Below, in pieces: positions 11,101-16,887 of a stretch of DNA of 64,000 nt. Under the pieces are notes generated by a model. That model was not told the DNA's origin. It was given only the letters and a program-made list of their open reading frames with translations, and ran no database searches. This DNA is from SB11 sp943370295 (GTDB lineage: Bacteria > Bacteroidota > Bacteroidia > UBA8524): assembly GCA_943370295.1 (NCBI GenBank), contig CALRQL020000002.1, positions 62,001 to 126,000 of the forward strand, written 5' to 3'. Each line of letters begins with the position of its first letter. Within the stretch, counting starts at the first letter, position 1. The position numbers and the translations under genes are program-made.

Positions 11101-11439
11101 CACATGACGGATACTTTGCAGGTGGGTAAACCTGTTACCATGCACATCAGCATGACAATTGATAAAGAGCGTGAGTATGTAATGCTGGAAATACCTATCC
11201 CCGCAGGGTTTTCATACCAAAGCAAAACACCCGGTTACGCTTATGAACTACACCGCGAACATTTTGACGACAAGGTGGCTATTTTCTTTGGCAAGTTGCC
11301 CCGCGGTTTGTATAGCTTTAAAGTGGAATTACTTCCTAAGTTTAAAGGACAAGTAACTTTATTACCTGCCCGTGCAGAAGAGATGTACTTCCCGCTTCAC
11401 TTTGGCAACAACGCCAAACGCACCATAGTGGTTGAATAG
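5194..11439 (+). CDS. alpha-2-macroglobulin family protein with CarboxypepD-like domain
   Basis: A giant secreted protein of 2081 residues with an N-terminal signal peptide (about 1-23, ending KGQA). Macroglobulin-like beta domains fill the N-terminal half. The thioester motif Cys-Val-Glu-Gln is at residues 1667-1670 (YGCVEQTASKLK), followed by the alpha-toroid part with YQNTDGSWGWW. Alpha-2-macroglobulins trap proteases covalently through this thioester, and bacterial homologues are thought to protect the periplasm. Unusually, a CarboxypepD_reg-like beta sandwich (about 1255-1345; GEPLIGATVMIESNS, then GLSAGTYTLVVRYVGYQ), of the kind found in TonB-dependent receptors, is inserted in the middle. 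A low-complexity stretch follows it. The gene stands alone, and no PBP1C gene is adjacent. Confidence 0.9.
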   Translation: MRNFKALLWVITAIVAVPFTVKGQAPTIEGSEYAYLYKLEKEQVRWMLDSAWLSDKSPILTAPVDSSLRINNSNPFVPKKLARGYYLSAYAADLTINAQLHIHQPFFPTIQETNGVWWFVFKDTLQSIVKGGTLTMIGSKEKDSVIGYDSSCMCYPVPLQKQDRWFLFEKGTEFYYLKVYSPYKKVKRECTRPWWKFWKKCRPAYNDYNNYSYRYRPRGWRRLWNWAANAFSRPATPMQLNPGYMVINQPEYKHFDSLKMKAFIVNKRGKPLKKDLYVKITTQSNFYQPLLFKKISPVTRGAYTFDMAIPDSFLLDQTYLISITDKLGRSYKSSQFKVADYELKKVSYSWENGSPEYYRGNDIVFYAKSVDANNLPLPDATVRLRLRIDQVLATYDTLITLRDSVFTSWYDTLLACSPDGLTPIHLPQHLLPNADLRIFGTMSFTNADNQPGFAQWQFNILADSKRFFVKEDSNGLRAGYVVQGRIQKEIPAYWVVEYTTGVRTEKKITLPYYQDWEPGATLYRLLDSGRREVSSIAMPRQIPKPPAFIVSKTYDSLHIDLQNPLGIEVGWRILSGKKLIGKGAGNSLSYHKKLKGTKPVYVVYTYTWGGNLFTYETIAWVKEKQLTVKIEQPEVVYPGQEIAVDITVTDYKNRGASGVNLTAYSVNMEFENIPYPQMPYYGKNYGGQLVKKPINNMSLWEKSYQYVLPCNPYLYKWMGLASHPYYRLMYSPTALGILTDSLSDGKTQLSLFARNSNTNYKNYYAAWIDDTLIYLNLNGQQPNAYRVKPGKHKITLRTYEGLYETDSIECTAGMRTLVGLNTDSIYNNRTIKRTEMLKEVKKEEYGLYQPHVLYITGDKNSMYGDNLSRGYLRQGDKIYNIGRLQKSYTYGHNDNLKNNPYYFYKVGPFEKGWIDLIIDQRVITFFFNPEYVYTYSTVAVMSSDVNYDDFKPQPLPTFYSFADTATELPPPPPEEPKVNVIPTYASSNPLQHPGMRTYYHPYWVGKGCFYRVSNSKDNRIMNWWFINNDSLEMSTVVAWQTGVINPHLVPGNYDIVMLTDTNSFKLLRNVQVRDSFIVYYNPTDEGFMKYDTLLMWSYLTKIKLINRGPVPEYYNTPVKLKVTTDNEPAKGTEKVVGELSINSRYISNALIVIEDGKGGFINGGLTNQFGFYQIPLKPGTYYMKIFTPQWDMFHVEKLTVTAKKNTIAHLHIGNYSPEVLARNFNNLPRSQTSEKLTNNGTQPKYENTSTGNCFGNNCGEVKGIISDAATGEPLIGATVMIESNSIATATGIDGDYRIKGLSAGTYTLVVRYVGYQTQKVINVNVSAGATTFLNIELRENVSEVSEVVVAEKNINSMYNVNGATSYNWTSNDVDYAAAPPMNESVTTMDVVTATSKSTRRKTLNSPDFSDGEEQGYEEEYNPFRGNALADSTEVNWVDRQKEAQRLQGMLGDSNALLVRKTFRDYGYWIPNLLTNRKGKAGFTVKLPDNQTQWKSFVPAMDGKRRTGLGTATIKAYKPLTANLSVPRVMVAGDRLEITGKTVNYTSDSVVVNALLRVNDKDLYNNPMGLRYYQLVQQFLEPIKAGETVVQYSIKMDNGYLDGEIRNVPVLENGLLVNNGESQTLDGNLERTLYPEEGFINRELMVSNRKVVLLEAELNKLRNYQYGCVEQTASKLKALLLEKQFAKALNKPFTDEKEISQCVKRLEKYQNTDGSWGWWSRTFTDYWMTIYATDALQRAVKAGYKTQSALTGAQHLWGVYQFLAIPHKINSLELFINGGFGSVADKIAKLDTLNLNLQERYALMKAKQASGIKINTKPLLEAVRQPNEKQAVWGEKVFSISVNELQTSAVVYEILRKEGGHDELLKKVRNYFLSQSHTSRNTIESATVLQTFMQDIVTEDNKREELIPDFSINGKATPLPLAMKIAPADTVKLAKKGSELFYVYSWQKFEANPDARTQIFDIRTSFEQNKHMTDTLQVGKPVTMHISMTIDKEREYVMLEIPIPAGFSYQSKTPGYAYELHREHFDDKVAIFFGKLPRGLYSFKVELLPKFKGQVTLLPARAEEMYFPLHFGNNAKRTIVVE

Positions 11440-11487
11440 GTTGAGTTAAAAGAAAAACCAAACGTTAAAAAGGTGTGTGAGGCCGTC

Positions 11488-11568
11488 ATTCCCTCGAAAG
11501 AGGGAATCCGTGGGTGGGTGGCACTGTTGATTAAGTCAACCGCACAGATTCCCATTTTAAATGGGAAT
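11488..11568. repeat. ATTCCC/GGGAAT inverted repeats, dRS3-like
   Basis: Two hairpins, ATTCCC-TCGAAAGA-GGGAAT (11488-11507) and ATTCCC-ATTTTAAAT-GGGAAT (11548-11568), flank a third small one, GTTGATTAAGTCAAC (11526-11540). The first exactly fits the form ATTCCC(N8)GGGAAT known as dRS3 in Neisseria. Whether there is any relationship is unknown. Confidence 0.7.
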
Positions 11569-11645
11569 GACTGACAGCCGCACACAGCAATAATAATTAG
11601 GGTTGACTTTCCCTTATTCCTAACTCGAAATAAAAGCGTCATAAA

Positions 11646-11687
11646 ACAAAATCGCCTTCCCTAATTATTTAGAGAAGGCGATTTTGT
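11646..11687. terminator. bidirectional terminator
   Basis: A perfect 14-bp stem, ACAAAATCGCCTTC paired with GAAGGCGATTTTGT, around a 14-nt loop, with A- and T-rich edges on both sides. It separates the convergent alpha-2-macroglobulin and proline-rich genes and can serve both. Confidence 0.85.
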
Positions 11688-11706
11688 TATAACTGTGTGG
11701 AGTGAA

Positions 11707-12534
11707 TTACATAAAACGGCGGCGAACCATATCGGCCAGTTCAAGAAACAGTTTGTTTTCCTCGTCCCAGCTAAACTCACGTTTCAGGTTTCTAAAGAAA
11801 GTATCTGCTTCATTTCCGCTCGTTAGCCCATTTATATAGTGGATAGACTTCGCATAAGCTTCGTGGTCGCCTTTAAAAAGTTGGTTAATAAACTCAAACT
11901 TCTTATTAATGCTAATCGCCTTCTTTAAATCGTGTATCGGGGTTTGCTGTAACTTAGATACCAAGTCATTACCCTCAGGAGCAGTTTGCAAACGGTCGTT
12001 CAGCGAAGGCTCATTCACCACCTTATTCACAGGCTGCGCAACAGGAGCGGGTGGGGGGGTAACAGGGGGCACAGGAACAACAGGTGCAACCGGAGTTTCA
12101 ACCACCACAGGGGGAGCAACGGGCGCAACAGGCTCTTGTACTTTTGGTGTCTCAACCACGGGAGCTTCAACAACTATCGGCTTCACAGGAACTTCAAAAA
12201 CTGGCGGTGGCGGAACAGGTTGTTCAACCTTAGGCATGGGGGCATCAATTTTTGGAGGAGCAGGTTCTACAAATGGAGTAGTTACCGGTTCTTTTACCGG
12301 CGCAGGAGGAGGAACGGGAACTGTAACAACAGGCGCGCTAAATTCAGCAACCTTTGCATTAGTATCAGCACTGTTTAATTCTAAAACAGCGTCGTACAAC
12401 TCAACCGTGTACTTGCGCAAAAGGTCAATATCTAATGGATTAAGGGACGATTTTTGTGCAAAACCGTTATTAAGGTCGGTAATCTTGGCCGTTAATTGTT
12501 GAATTTTGTCGTGCAGTTCAGTCCTATTGCTCAT
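11707..12534 (-). CDS. proline/valine-rich conserved hypothetical protein
   Basis: A 275-residue protein with three parts. An N-terminal region (about 1-60) starts HDKIQQLTAKITDLNNGF and is probably a coiled coil. A long Pro/Val/Glu-rich linker (about 65-180) consists of repeated PVAPVVPVP-like motifs. A C-terminal helical domain (about 185-275) contains NKKFEFINQLFKGD and ends in MVRRRFM. No signal peptide or membrane segment is seen, so it is probably cytoplasmic. The C-terminal domain resembles a conserved Bacteroidota unknown, but I do not recognise a named family. It is divergent from tdk and convergent with the alpha-2-macroglobulin gene. The function is unknown. Confidence 0.82.
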   Translation of the reverse strand: MSNRTELHDKIQQLTAKITDLNNGFAQKSSLNPLDIDLLRKYTVELYDAVLELNSADTNAKVAEFSAPVVTVPVPPPAPVKEPVTTPFVEPAPPKIDAPMPKVEQPVPPPPVFEVPVKPIVVEAPVVETPKVQEPVAPVAPPVVVETPVAPVVPVPPVTPPPAPVAQPVNKVVNEPSLNDRLQTAPEGNDLVSKLQQTPIHDLKKAISINKKFEFINQLFKGDHEAYAKSIHYINGLTSGNEADTFFRNLKREFSWDEENKLFLELADMVRRRFM

Positions 12535-12655
12535 TTTAAATTATTTTGCGCTTCAAATATAGCCCCGCTTTGTGAGGCAAATGTTATAAAGCATGGGTAA
12601 GTATTGCACGTGGCAATGTGTATAATTATAAAACCGTTAAAAGGCTCAGTATAGT

Positions 12656-13234
12656 ATGTTTATAGAACCCACCGGAAACAGGGGCAGACAAAAAGGATGG
12701 ATAGAGGTAGTGTGCGGTTGTATGTTCAGCGGTAAAACCGAGGAGTTGATACGTCGTCTCAAAAGGGCGAGGTTTGCCCACCAGCGGGTAGAGATTTTTA
12801 AACCGATGACGGATGTGCGCTACCACGAGCAAAACATCGTCTCACACGATGCTAGTGAGATTCGTTCTACTCCCGTTGATTCTTCACTTAATATCTTGTT
12901 GATGGCGGGGGATGCCGAGGTGATTGGTATTGACGAGGCTCAGTTTTTTGATAACGAGTTGCCTAATGTTTGTGCCGAGATGGCTGCGCGTGGCATTAGG
13001 GTAATAGTGGCAGGATTGGACATGGATTATAGAGGTCAGCCTTTTGGCCCCATGCCAAATTTGATGGCAAAAGCAGAGTTTGTAACCAAAGTACATGCTA
13101 TATGTATGAAGTGCGGCGATTTGGCCACCCACTCATTCCGCACCAGCCAACAAACCGACCAAGTTTTGTTGGGCGAAAAAGACAATTATGAACCCCGTTG
13201 TCGCCGTTGCTTTAACGAAGATTTTAAGCCTTGA
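12656..13234 (+). CDS. tdk: thymidine kinase
   Basis: A 192-residue type II thymidine kinase that phosphorylates thymidine with ATP in the salvage pathway. The Walker A loop GCMFSGKT is at residues 21-28. The Asp-Glu pair of IGIDEAQFF binds magnesium. The lasso/zinc region has CMKC around residue 150 and CRRC at 182-185, giving the four zinc cysteines. Length and domain order are normal. Divergent from the proline-rich gene (121-bp gap). With dut at the start of the window, this is a second nucleotide-metabolism gene, but the two are not linked in an operon. Confidence 0.96.
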   Translation: MFIEPTGNRGRQKGWIEVVCGCMFSGKTEELIRRLKRARFAHQRVEIFKPMTDVRYHEQNIVSHDASEIRSTPVDSSLNILLMAGDAEVIGIDEAQFFDNELPNVCAEMAARGIRVIVAGLDMDYRGQPFGPMPNLMAKAEFVTKVHAICMKCGDLATHSFRTSQQTDQVLLGEKDNYEPRCRRCFNEDFKP

Positions 13235-13246
13235 TTTTCAATAGCA

Positions 13247-13289
13247 CAGGATTTCATGTCCTGCGACACTGTGCGCCCTGTTCAGTGTC
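13247..13289. repeat. two small hairpins between tdk and sod
   Basis: CAGGAtttcaTGTCCTG (13247-13263) resembles the loop-type hairpins of family B. It is directly followed by GACACTG(11 nt)CAGTGTC (13265-13289), which ends in a T-rich run and could terminate tdk transcription. Confidence 0.55.
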
Positions 13290-13330
13290 TATTTATAAAC
13301 ATTGCCGGTAGTAGTAAACCAAAATTAACT

Positions 13331-13338
13331 TAGGTTTG
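13331..13338 (+). promoter_or_regulatory. -7 promoter element of sod
   Basis: TAGGTTTG matches TAnnTTTG. The nearest upstream TTG (13302-13304) is 26 bp away, longer than the usual spacing of about 20 bp. The start codon is 48 bp downstream. Confidence 0.4.
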
Positions 13339-13386
13339 TTAATATTGAAGATTGATTTACTATTCATTATTTAAACATAAATAACA

Positions 13387-13983
13387 ATGGCTTTTGAATT
13401 ACCCGCACTAGACTATGCATACAATGCGCTTGAACCGCACATTGATGCACGCACCATGGAAATACACCATAGCAAACACCACCAAGCATACGTTACCAAC
13501 CTTAATAATGCTATCGCCGGAACTGATGCAGAAGGTTTGAGCATTGAAGATATTTGCCGCAACATCAGCAAATATGCTCCTGCCGTTCGCAACAACGGTG
13601 GCGGACACTACAACCACAGCCTGTTTTGGAAACTAATGGCTCCCGGTAAAGGCGGAGTTCCTACAGGTGCTTTAGGCGATGCTATCACCAGTACTTTTGG
13701 TTCTTTTGATGCATTTAAAGAAAAATTTGCCGCTGCTGCCACTACCCGTTTTGGTAGCGGATGGGGTTGGCTGATTAAAAATGCCGAAGGCAAACTTGAA
13801 GTAACCAGCACCCCTAACCAAGATAATCCTTTGATGGACATTGCCGACGTAAAAGGCACTCCGTTGTTGGGTATCGACGTATGGGAACACGCGTATTACC
13901 TTAACTACCAAAACCGTCGCCCTGATTACATCGCGGCTTTTTGGAATGTAATTAACTGGGATGCTGTAGCAGCACGCTTTTAA
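13387..13983 (+). CDS. superoxide dismutase [Fe/Mn]
   Basis: A 198-residue Fe/Mn-type superoxide dismutase that converts superoxide to oxygen and hydrogen peroxide in the cytoplasm. The metal ligands are visible: His27 in MEIHHSKHHQAYV, the second His in GGHYNHSLFW, and Asp and His in DVWEHAYYLNYQNRRPDY. Sequence alone does not settle whether iron or manganese is used, so sodA or sodB is not assigned. The gene is monocistronic, with a TAGGTTTG promoter element upstream and a strong hairpin terminator shared with the convergent cytochrome gene. Confidence 0.96.
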   Translation: MAFELPALDYAYNALEPHIDARTMEIHHSKHHQAYVTNLNNAIAGTDAEGLSIEDICRNISKYAPAVRNNGGGHYNHSLFWKLMAPGKGGVPTGALGDAITSTFGSFDAFKEKFAAAATTRFGSGWGWLIKNAEGKLEVTSTPNQDNPLMDIADVKGTPLLGIDVWEHAYYLNYQNRRPDYIAAFWNVINWDAVAARF

Positions 13984-14004
13984 TTCACCGTATTACATAG
14001 TAAA

Positions 14005-14030
14005 TAAAAAAGGGGCGCAAGCCCCTTTTT
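14005..14030. terminator. bidirectional terminator between sod and cytochrome c
   Basis: AAAAAAGGGGC-gcaa-GCCCCTTTTTT is a GC-rich stem with a tetraloop and a T run on each side. It overlaps the last base of the cytochrome gene and ends both transcripts. Confidence 0.92.
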
Positions 14031-14389
14031 TATTTTAAACTGTTTATCCATTTTGCAATGGCCAGTGCATCTTCTTGCGGTAAACGTTGGGGCAGCATAG
14101 GCGGGTAGCCCGGCCAGTTTTCAGGCTTGGGGTTATACATCAAACTCACCATTTGCTCATCGGTGTATCCTTTTTTAGCAACCTCAGTAAAAGCAGGCCC
14201 TACTAATTTTTCACTTGGCTTATGGCAGGTAAGGCAAGTATGTTCGTCAAGCTTGGCTTGTATATCAGCAGGCGGCTCAATGCTGGCTGTTTGCTGTGTG
14301 GCTTGTTCAGTACTTTGTGCGGGTTTCTTTTCATTTCCGCAGGCAGTCATTGCAAACCCTGCAATCATAAGTATCACGTAGTTTTTCAT
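14030..14389 (-). CDS. class I cytochrome c lipoprotein
   Basis: A 119-residue small c-type cytochrome. The signal peptide ends in a lipobox (Met-Thr-Ala-Cys17), so it is membrane-anchored on the outside of the inner membrane or on the outer membrane. Haem is attached at Cys52-x-x-Cys55-His56 (CLTCH). The axial Met is probably in PPMLPQ, and the C-terminal helix ALAIAKWINSL is typical of cytochrome c551/c552. It probably shuttles electrons in respiration; the partner is unknown. It is monocistronic and convergent with sod. The 670-bp upstream region holds no gene. Confidence 0.9.
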   Translation of the reverse strand: MKNYVILMIAGFAMTACGNEKKPAQSTEQATQQTASIEPPADIQAKLDEHTCLTCHKPSEKLVGPAFTEVAKKGYTDEQMVSLMYNPKPENWPGYPPMLPQRLPQEDALAIAKWINSLK

Positions 14390-15062
14390 TCACTCAAAAA
14401 TTTCAGCGAAAATAAAGGCTTGCTGTATGAAACACTACAAAACTTTACCGATAGGAAAAACAAAAGGCTAAAGCGTTGACGGTAACTTTTGGGTGGGACA
14501 CTTGGGACACTCGTTTTTAAATTCTATTTAATTGATTTTAAATTGCTTATGTGTTGTAAAGTTGTCCCATTTTCGTGGGACAAAGTGGGACAGTTGTATA
14601 GTCCAGTTACGGTGTTATTCAGTTACGCGGTTATCGTGTTATTTTTGTTACGCACCGCGCAGGGGCTTGCGGGGTTCTACAAAGCAAAGGCAGTTTCAGG
14701 AGGTCAAAGAACTAGGCCGGATAGTTTGTAATTGGAAACGGTTATAAATGAAGACAGGGCTTGCTCAAAAGTAAGGGGTTGAAAACCCTCCTGCTACAAT
14801 TACCTTTTTATGAAGGACTTAAGTCCTTCACAAAAAGGTAATCACAAAAGCGATAGGTTTTAACCTGTCGGGGCAGAAAACACCGCAACACTCATATTTG
14901 ATGCACCCCGCTCCCATAAGTCTGTAGCTTGGCTTGTTACGGTAGGGGCTTGCGAGAGCGGTAGGCATAGGTCGCACTATGCACTGATTGTTAATTTTGA
15001 TTGACTGGATTATGGTATATTTGAGGTATAGTAAACGGTAAAGTTTTTGCTATTTATAAAGT
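14390..15062. other. intergenic region without a supported gene
   Basis: About 670 bp. Short open frames here have no codon or family support. It contains a small hairpin TTGTCCCA...TGGGACAA (14562-14583), four copies of GGGACA between 14490 and 14597, a family A repeat (14776-14870), and a patch around 14910-14970 (AAGTCTGTAG...GGGGCTTGCGAGAG) that resembles a stretch near 16800-16862 on the other strand. The promoter of the toxin-antitoxin pair must lie near its right end. Confidence 0.6.
14776..14870 (+). repeat. family A composite hairpin element, copy 2
   Basis: GGGTTgaaAACCC (14776-14788), a 44-bp palindrome (14799-14842; ATTAC/GTAAT ends, GACTTAAGTC centre, a single mismatched pair), then CGATAGGTTTTAACCTGTCG (14851-14870). 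The total is 95 bp. Confidence 0.85.
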
Positions 15063-15308
15063 ATGACTACCATAGAACTAAAACATTCAATACAACATTC
15101 TATTGATGATATTGAAGATGAAAACATTTTAAAGGCTATTCATGCAATGGTTACAGCATACCTAAACGGCGAAATAGTTGGACATATAGGCCGCACTCCG
15201 TTAACCCGTGCAGATGTGGTAAAGAGAGAAAAACAGTCAGACGAAGATATTAAAGCAGGGCGCGTACATACATTGGATGAAGTGAAACAGCGCTTGCTTA
15301 AAAAATAG
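15063..15308 (+). CDS. antitoxin of type II toxin-antitoxin pair
   Basis: An 81-residue acidic/basic small protein directly upstream of a ParE/RelE-like toxin gene; only one base separates its stop from the toxin start. The helical N-terminus (MTTIELKHSIQHSIDDIED) resembles small Bacteroidota antitoxins. The C-terminal part with TRADVVKREKQSDEDIKAG and EVKQRLLKK looks like the flexible toxin-binding tail. Such antitoxins neutralise the toxin and usually repress their own promoter. A DNA-binding fold is not obvious. The identification depends mainly on gene order and size. Confidence 0.78.
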   Translation: MTTIELKHSIQHSIDDIEDENILKAIHAMVTAYLNGEIVGHIGRTPLTRADVVKREKQSDEDIKAGRVHTLDEVKQRLLKK

Positions 15309-15309
15309 T

Positions 15310-15615
15310 ATGCAGGTATTTTTCTCTGACCAAGCTTTACTTGATATGGAAGGGGTGCGTGAATACTTTGATGAAGTAGCCCCGAACAAAACAGATGAAA
15401 TAATACTCTCAATTATTGACCGCGTTCTTCAACTTGAAGAATATCCGTTATCCGGCCCCGAAGAGCCTTTTTTGAAGAGTATTGGCTTAGACCGCAGATT
15501 TTTAATACATGGAAATTATAAAATCATTTACAGGGTTGAAGATAACATCTATATCACTCAAATATTTGATACCCGCCAAGACCCTTTGAAAATGTCCGAA
15601 ACAGAGCAATTGTAG
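15310..15615 (+). CDS. RelE/ParE family toxin
   Basis: A 101-residue toxin of the RelE/ParE superfamily. The family pattern is clear: helix-rich N-terminus (FFSDQALLDMEGVREYFDEV), the loop YPLSGPEEP, and the strand core DRRFLIHGNYKIIYRVEDN followed by YITQIFDTRQDPLKM. ParE members poison DNA gyrase, while RelE members cut mRNA on the ribosome. The DTRQDP ending and the missing RelE catalytic set favour ParE-like, but this is not certain. It is co-transcribed with the antitoxin. The 3' end overlaps a doubtful minus-strand frame. Confidence 0.88.
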   Translation: MQVFFSDQALLDMEGVREYFDEVAPNKTDEIILSIIDRVLQLEEYPLSGPEEPFLKSIGLDRRFLIHGNYKIIYRVEDNIYITQIFDTRQDPLKMSETEQL

Positions 15616-15745
15616 TGAGATTTTTTTTCAGAATCGTATCATAGAAATAAAAATCTCGATTTCTCTGAACTTCCATTACTTTTTGATAAGAGGTGATAAT
15701 TTGGGATTCTACCGACAACAATACTTGACCGCTACCAAATTTCAT
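15554..15745 (-). CDS. doubtful small open frame after unknown gene
   Basis: A 63-codon frame whose ATG overlaps the stop of the upstream gene as TAATG, which suggests translational coupling. The first two thirds (KFGSGQVLLSVESQIITSYQ and onward) look protein-like. The last 20 codons overlap the toxin gene on the other strand and look like shadow sequence. It resembles no family I know. It is either a real small gene or a decayed one. Confidence 0.25.
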   Translation of the reverse strand: MKFGSGQVLLSVESQIITSYQKVMEVQRNRDFYFYDTILKKNLTTIALFRTFSKGLGGYQIFE

Positions 15746-16191
15746 TATGCTTTTTTTGCCTTTTTTATTAGTCTATCAATGTCTTTTTGACTCAACTTTT
15801 CCCAATCTACATCCAAATTATAATAAGGGAGTAAAAACTCCCTAACCCCATCTGTTTCTTCATAATGGAATGGTGATAAAATACGATATTTTGATTCCGA
15901 TCTTGGACGCAGAGAAAGTATGTTGTTTGAAGCCTTTTTTATTATTCTATTCACAAAGTCACCAAAAATTATGTTTTTTTCAGAACAGAGTTGATATACT
16001 ATATCCAAAGAATAGCCATGTAATTCGGACGATAAAGTCAGGTATGCCATGGGTTTCAAACGATTAAATACAATAAAGATTCCATAGCTATCAGGATTAC
16101 CATCGTAGAATTTGATTTTCTTTACACGAAACAACCCTACTTCATACGTATAGTATTCTGATAAAATGGCTTTTACATAATTTATTTCCAT
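15745..16191 (-). CDS. hypothetical protein in AT-rich accessory patch
   Basis: A 148-residue protein starting MEINYVKAILSEYYTYEVG; the open frame extends to a TTG at 16218, but the ATG at 16191 is the better start. Aromatic-rich mixed alpha/beta sequence, then a helical Lys-rich tail (WEKLSQKDIDRLIKKAKKA). There is no signal peptide or membrane segment. The local base composition is clearly AT-richer than in neighbouring housekeeping genes, which suggests acquisition by transfer. Size, composition and a partner gene just upstream would suit an immunity-type protein, but no motif supports this. The function is unknown. Confidence 0.6.
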   Translation of the reverse strand: MEINYVKAILSEYYTYEVGLFRVKKIKFYDGNPDSYGIFIVFNRLKPMAYLTLSSELHGYSLDIVYQLCSEKNIIFGDFVNRIIKKASNNILSLRPRSESKYRILSPFHYEETDGVREFLLPYYNLDVDWEKLSQKDIDRLIKKAKKA

Positions 16192-16199
16192 GAAATTTG

Positions 16200-16346
16200 C
16201 TAATGAGTGTGTTTGCAAAGTTTTTCGGCCAACTGAATTTTAAGTTTCGCTCTCTCTTCTTTCGGAAGTCTGTAGCCCAATTGGTATATATCGTATTTGT
16301 GAAACAAACTTTCGTAACTTTTTATACTTAGATGATAATTGGAAAA
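16200..16346 (-). pseudogene. orphan 48-codon frame between two unknown genes
   Basis: Directly after the TAA of the 16347-16745 gene, the same frame stays open for 48 codons and ends in TAG at 16200-16202. It has no ATG. The translated tail (YDIYQLGYRLPKEERAKLKI...) looks like a genuine protein C-terminus and stops 8 bp before the next gene's ATG. It could be a separated C-terminal remnant, part of an interrupted gene, or a gene starting from a TTG inside the frame. Confidence 0.35.
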
Positions 16347-16745
16347 TTACCGATATTTCACACATATTGAAATCAGCCCACCTTTCCTATCTTCGTTTAC
16401 AAACACCTCGCCCCATTTATATTGACTTTCACCTCCAATTAGAAATAATCGTCTTTTTAACTCCAGTTTTTCGTCGTCAGTAATTTCAAAAGGGGGATAA
16501 TTAAATTTTCTTCCAAGGCTAATAAAAGTAGTATAAAGTCGACTTTTATTAAAACTAAATCCCATTGAATACTCGCCTTCTGACAAACCTTCTACTGAAT
16601 AATAAGAGTAATTATCACTCTTATTATTCAGTAGAAATGAAGAATTTTGCATTATAGAATTTAGAAAGTCCTCTTCTTGCATATGAGAATGGAATGAAAA
16701 ACCATCTACACTTATATTTCCGTTTCTGGTATCAAGTATTAACAT
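16347..16745 (-). CDS. hypothetical protein in AT-rich accessory patch
   Basis: A 132-residue protein with no recognised family. It starts MLILDTRNGNISVDGFSFHS and ends in a beta-rich segment KWGEVFVNEDRKGGLISICV. There is no signal peptide or membrane helix. The region is AT-rich and Asn/Ser/Tyr-rich. The frame continues beyond its stop for 48 protein-like codons, so the present stop may be a mutation. The gene is followed on the same strand by another unknown. The layout resembles orphan immunity or toxin-fragment cassettes, but this is only a guess. Confidence 0.55.
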   Translation of the reverse strand: MLILDTRNGNISVDGFSFHSHMQEEDFLNSIMQNSSFLLNNKSDNYSYYSVEGLSEGEYSMGFSFNKSRLYTTFISLGRKFNYPPFEITDDEKLELKRRLFLIGGESQYKWGEVFVNEDRKGGLISICVKYR

Positions 16746-16887
16746 TTTATTTCAAGAAACAGTTTTTAACTTTCTTTATGCATGTCAATAAAACTTGTGG
16801 TATCCCCACAACTCCCGCAAGTCTCTTCCGCAAACTCTGCAACAGGGACTTGTAAGTCAAAGACAAAATAAGTTTGAAACTACGTAT

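Noticed and set aside
11909..12502. Gly/Thr-rich plus-strand open frame
   Set aside because: It is the antisense shadow of the proline-rich gene.
14489..14747. Two plus-strand frames after the cytochrome gene
   Set aside because: They overlap each other in different frames, have no family resemblance and contain repeat sequence.
14910..16862. Related repeats around 14910-14970 (+) and 16797-16862 (-)
   Set aside because: Both contain AAGTC...CTTGCGRGAG-like text, but the match is too short and gapped to call a repeat family by eye.
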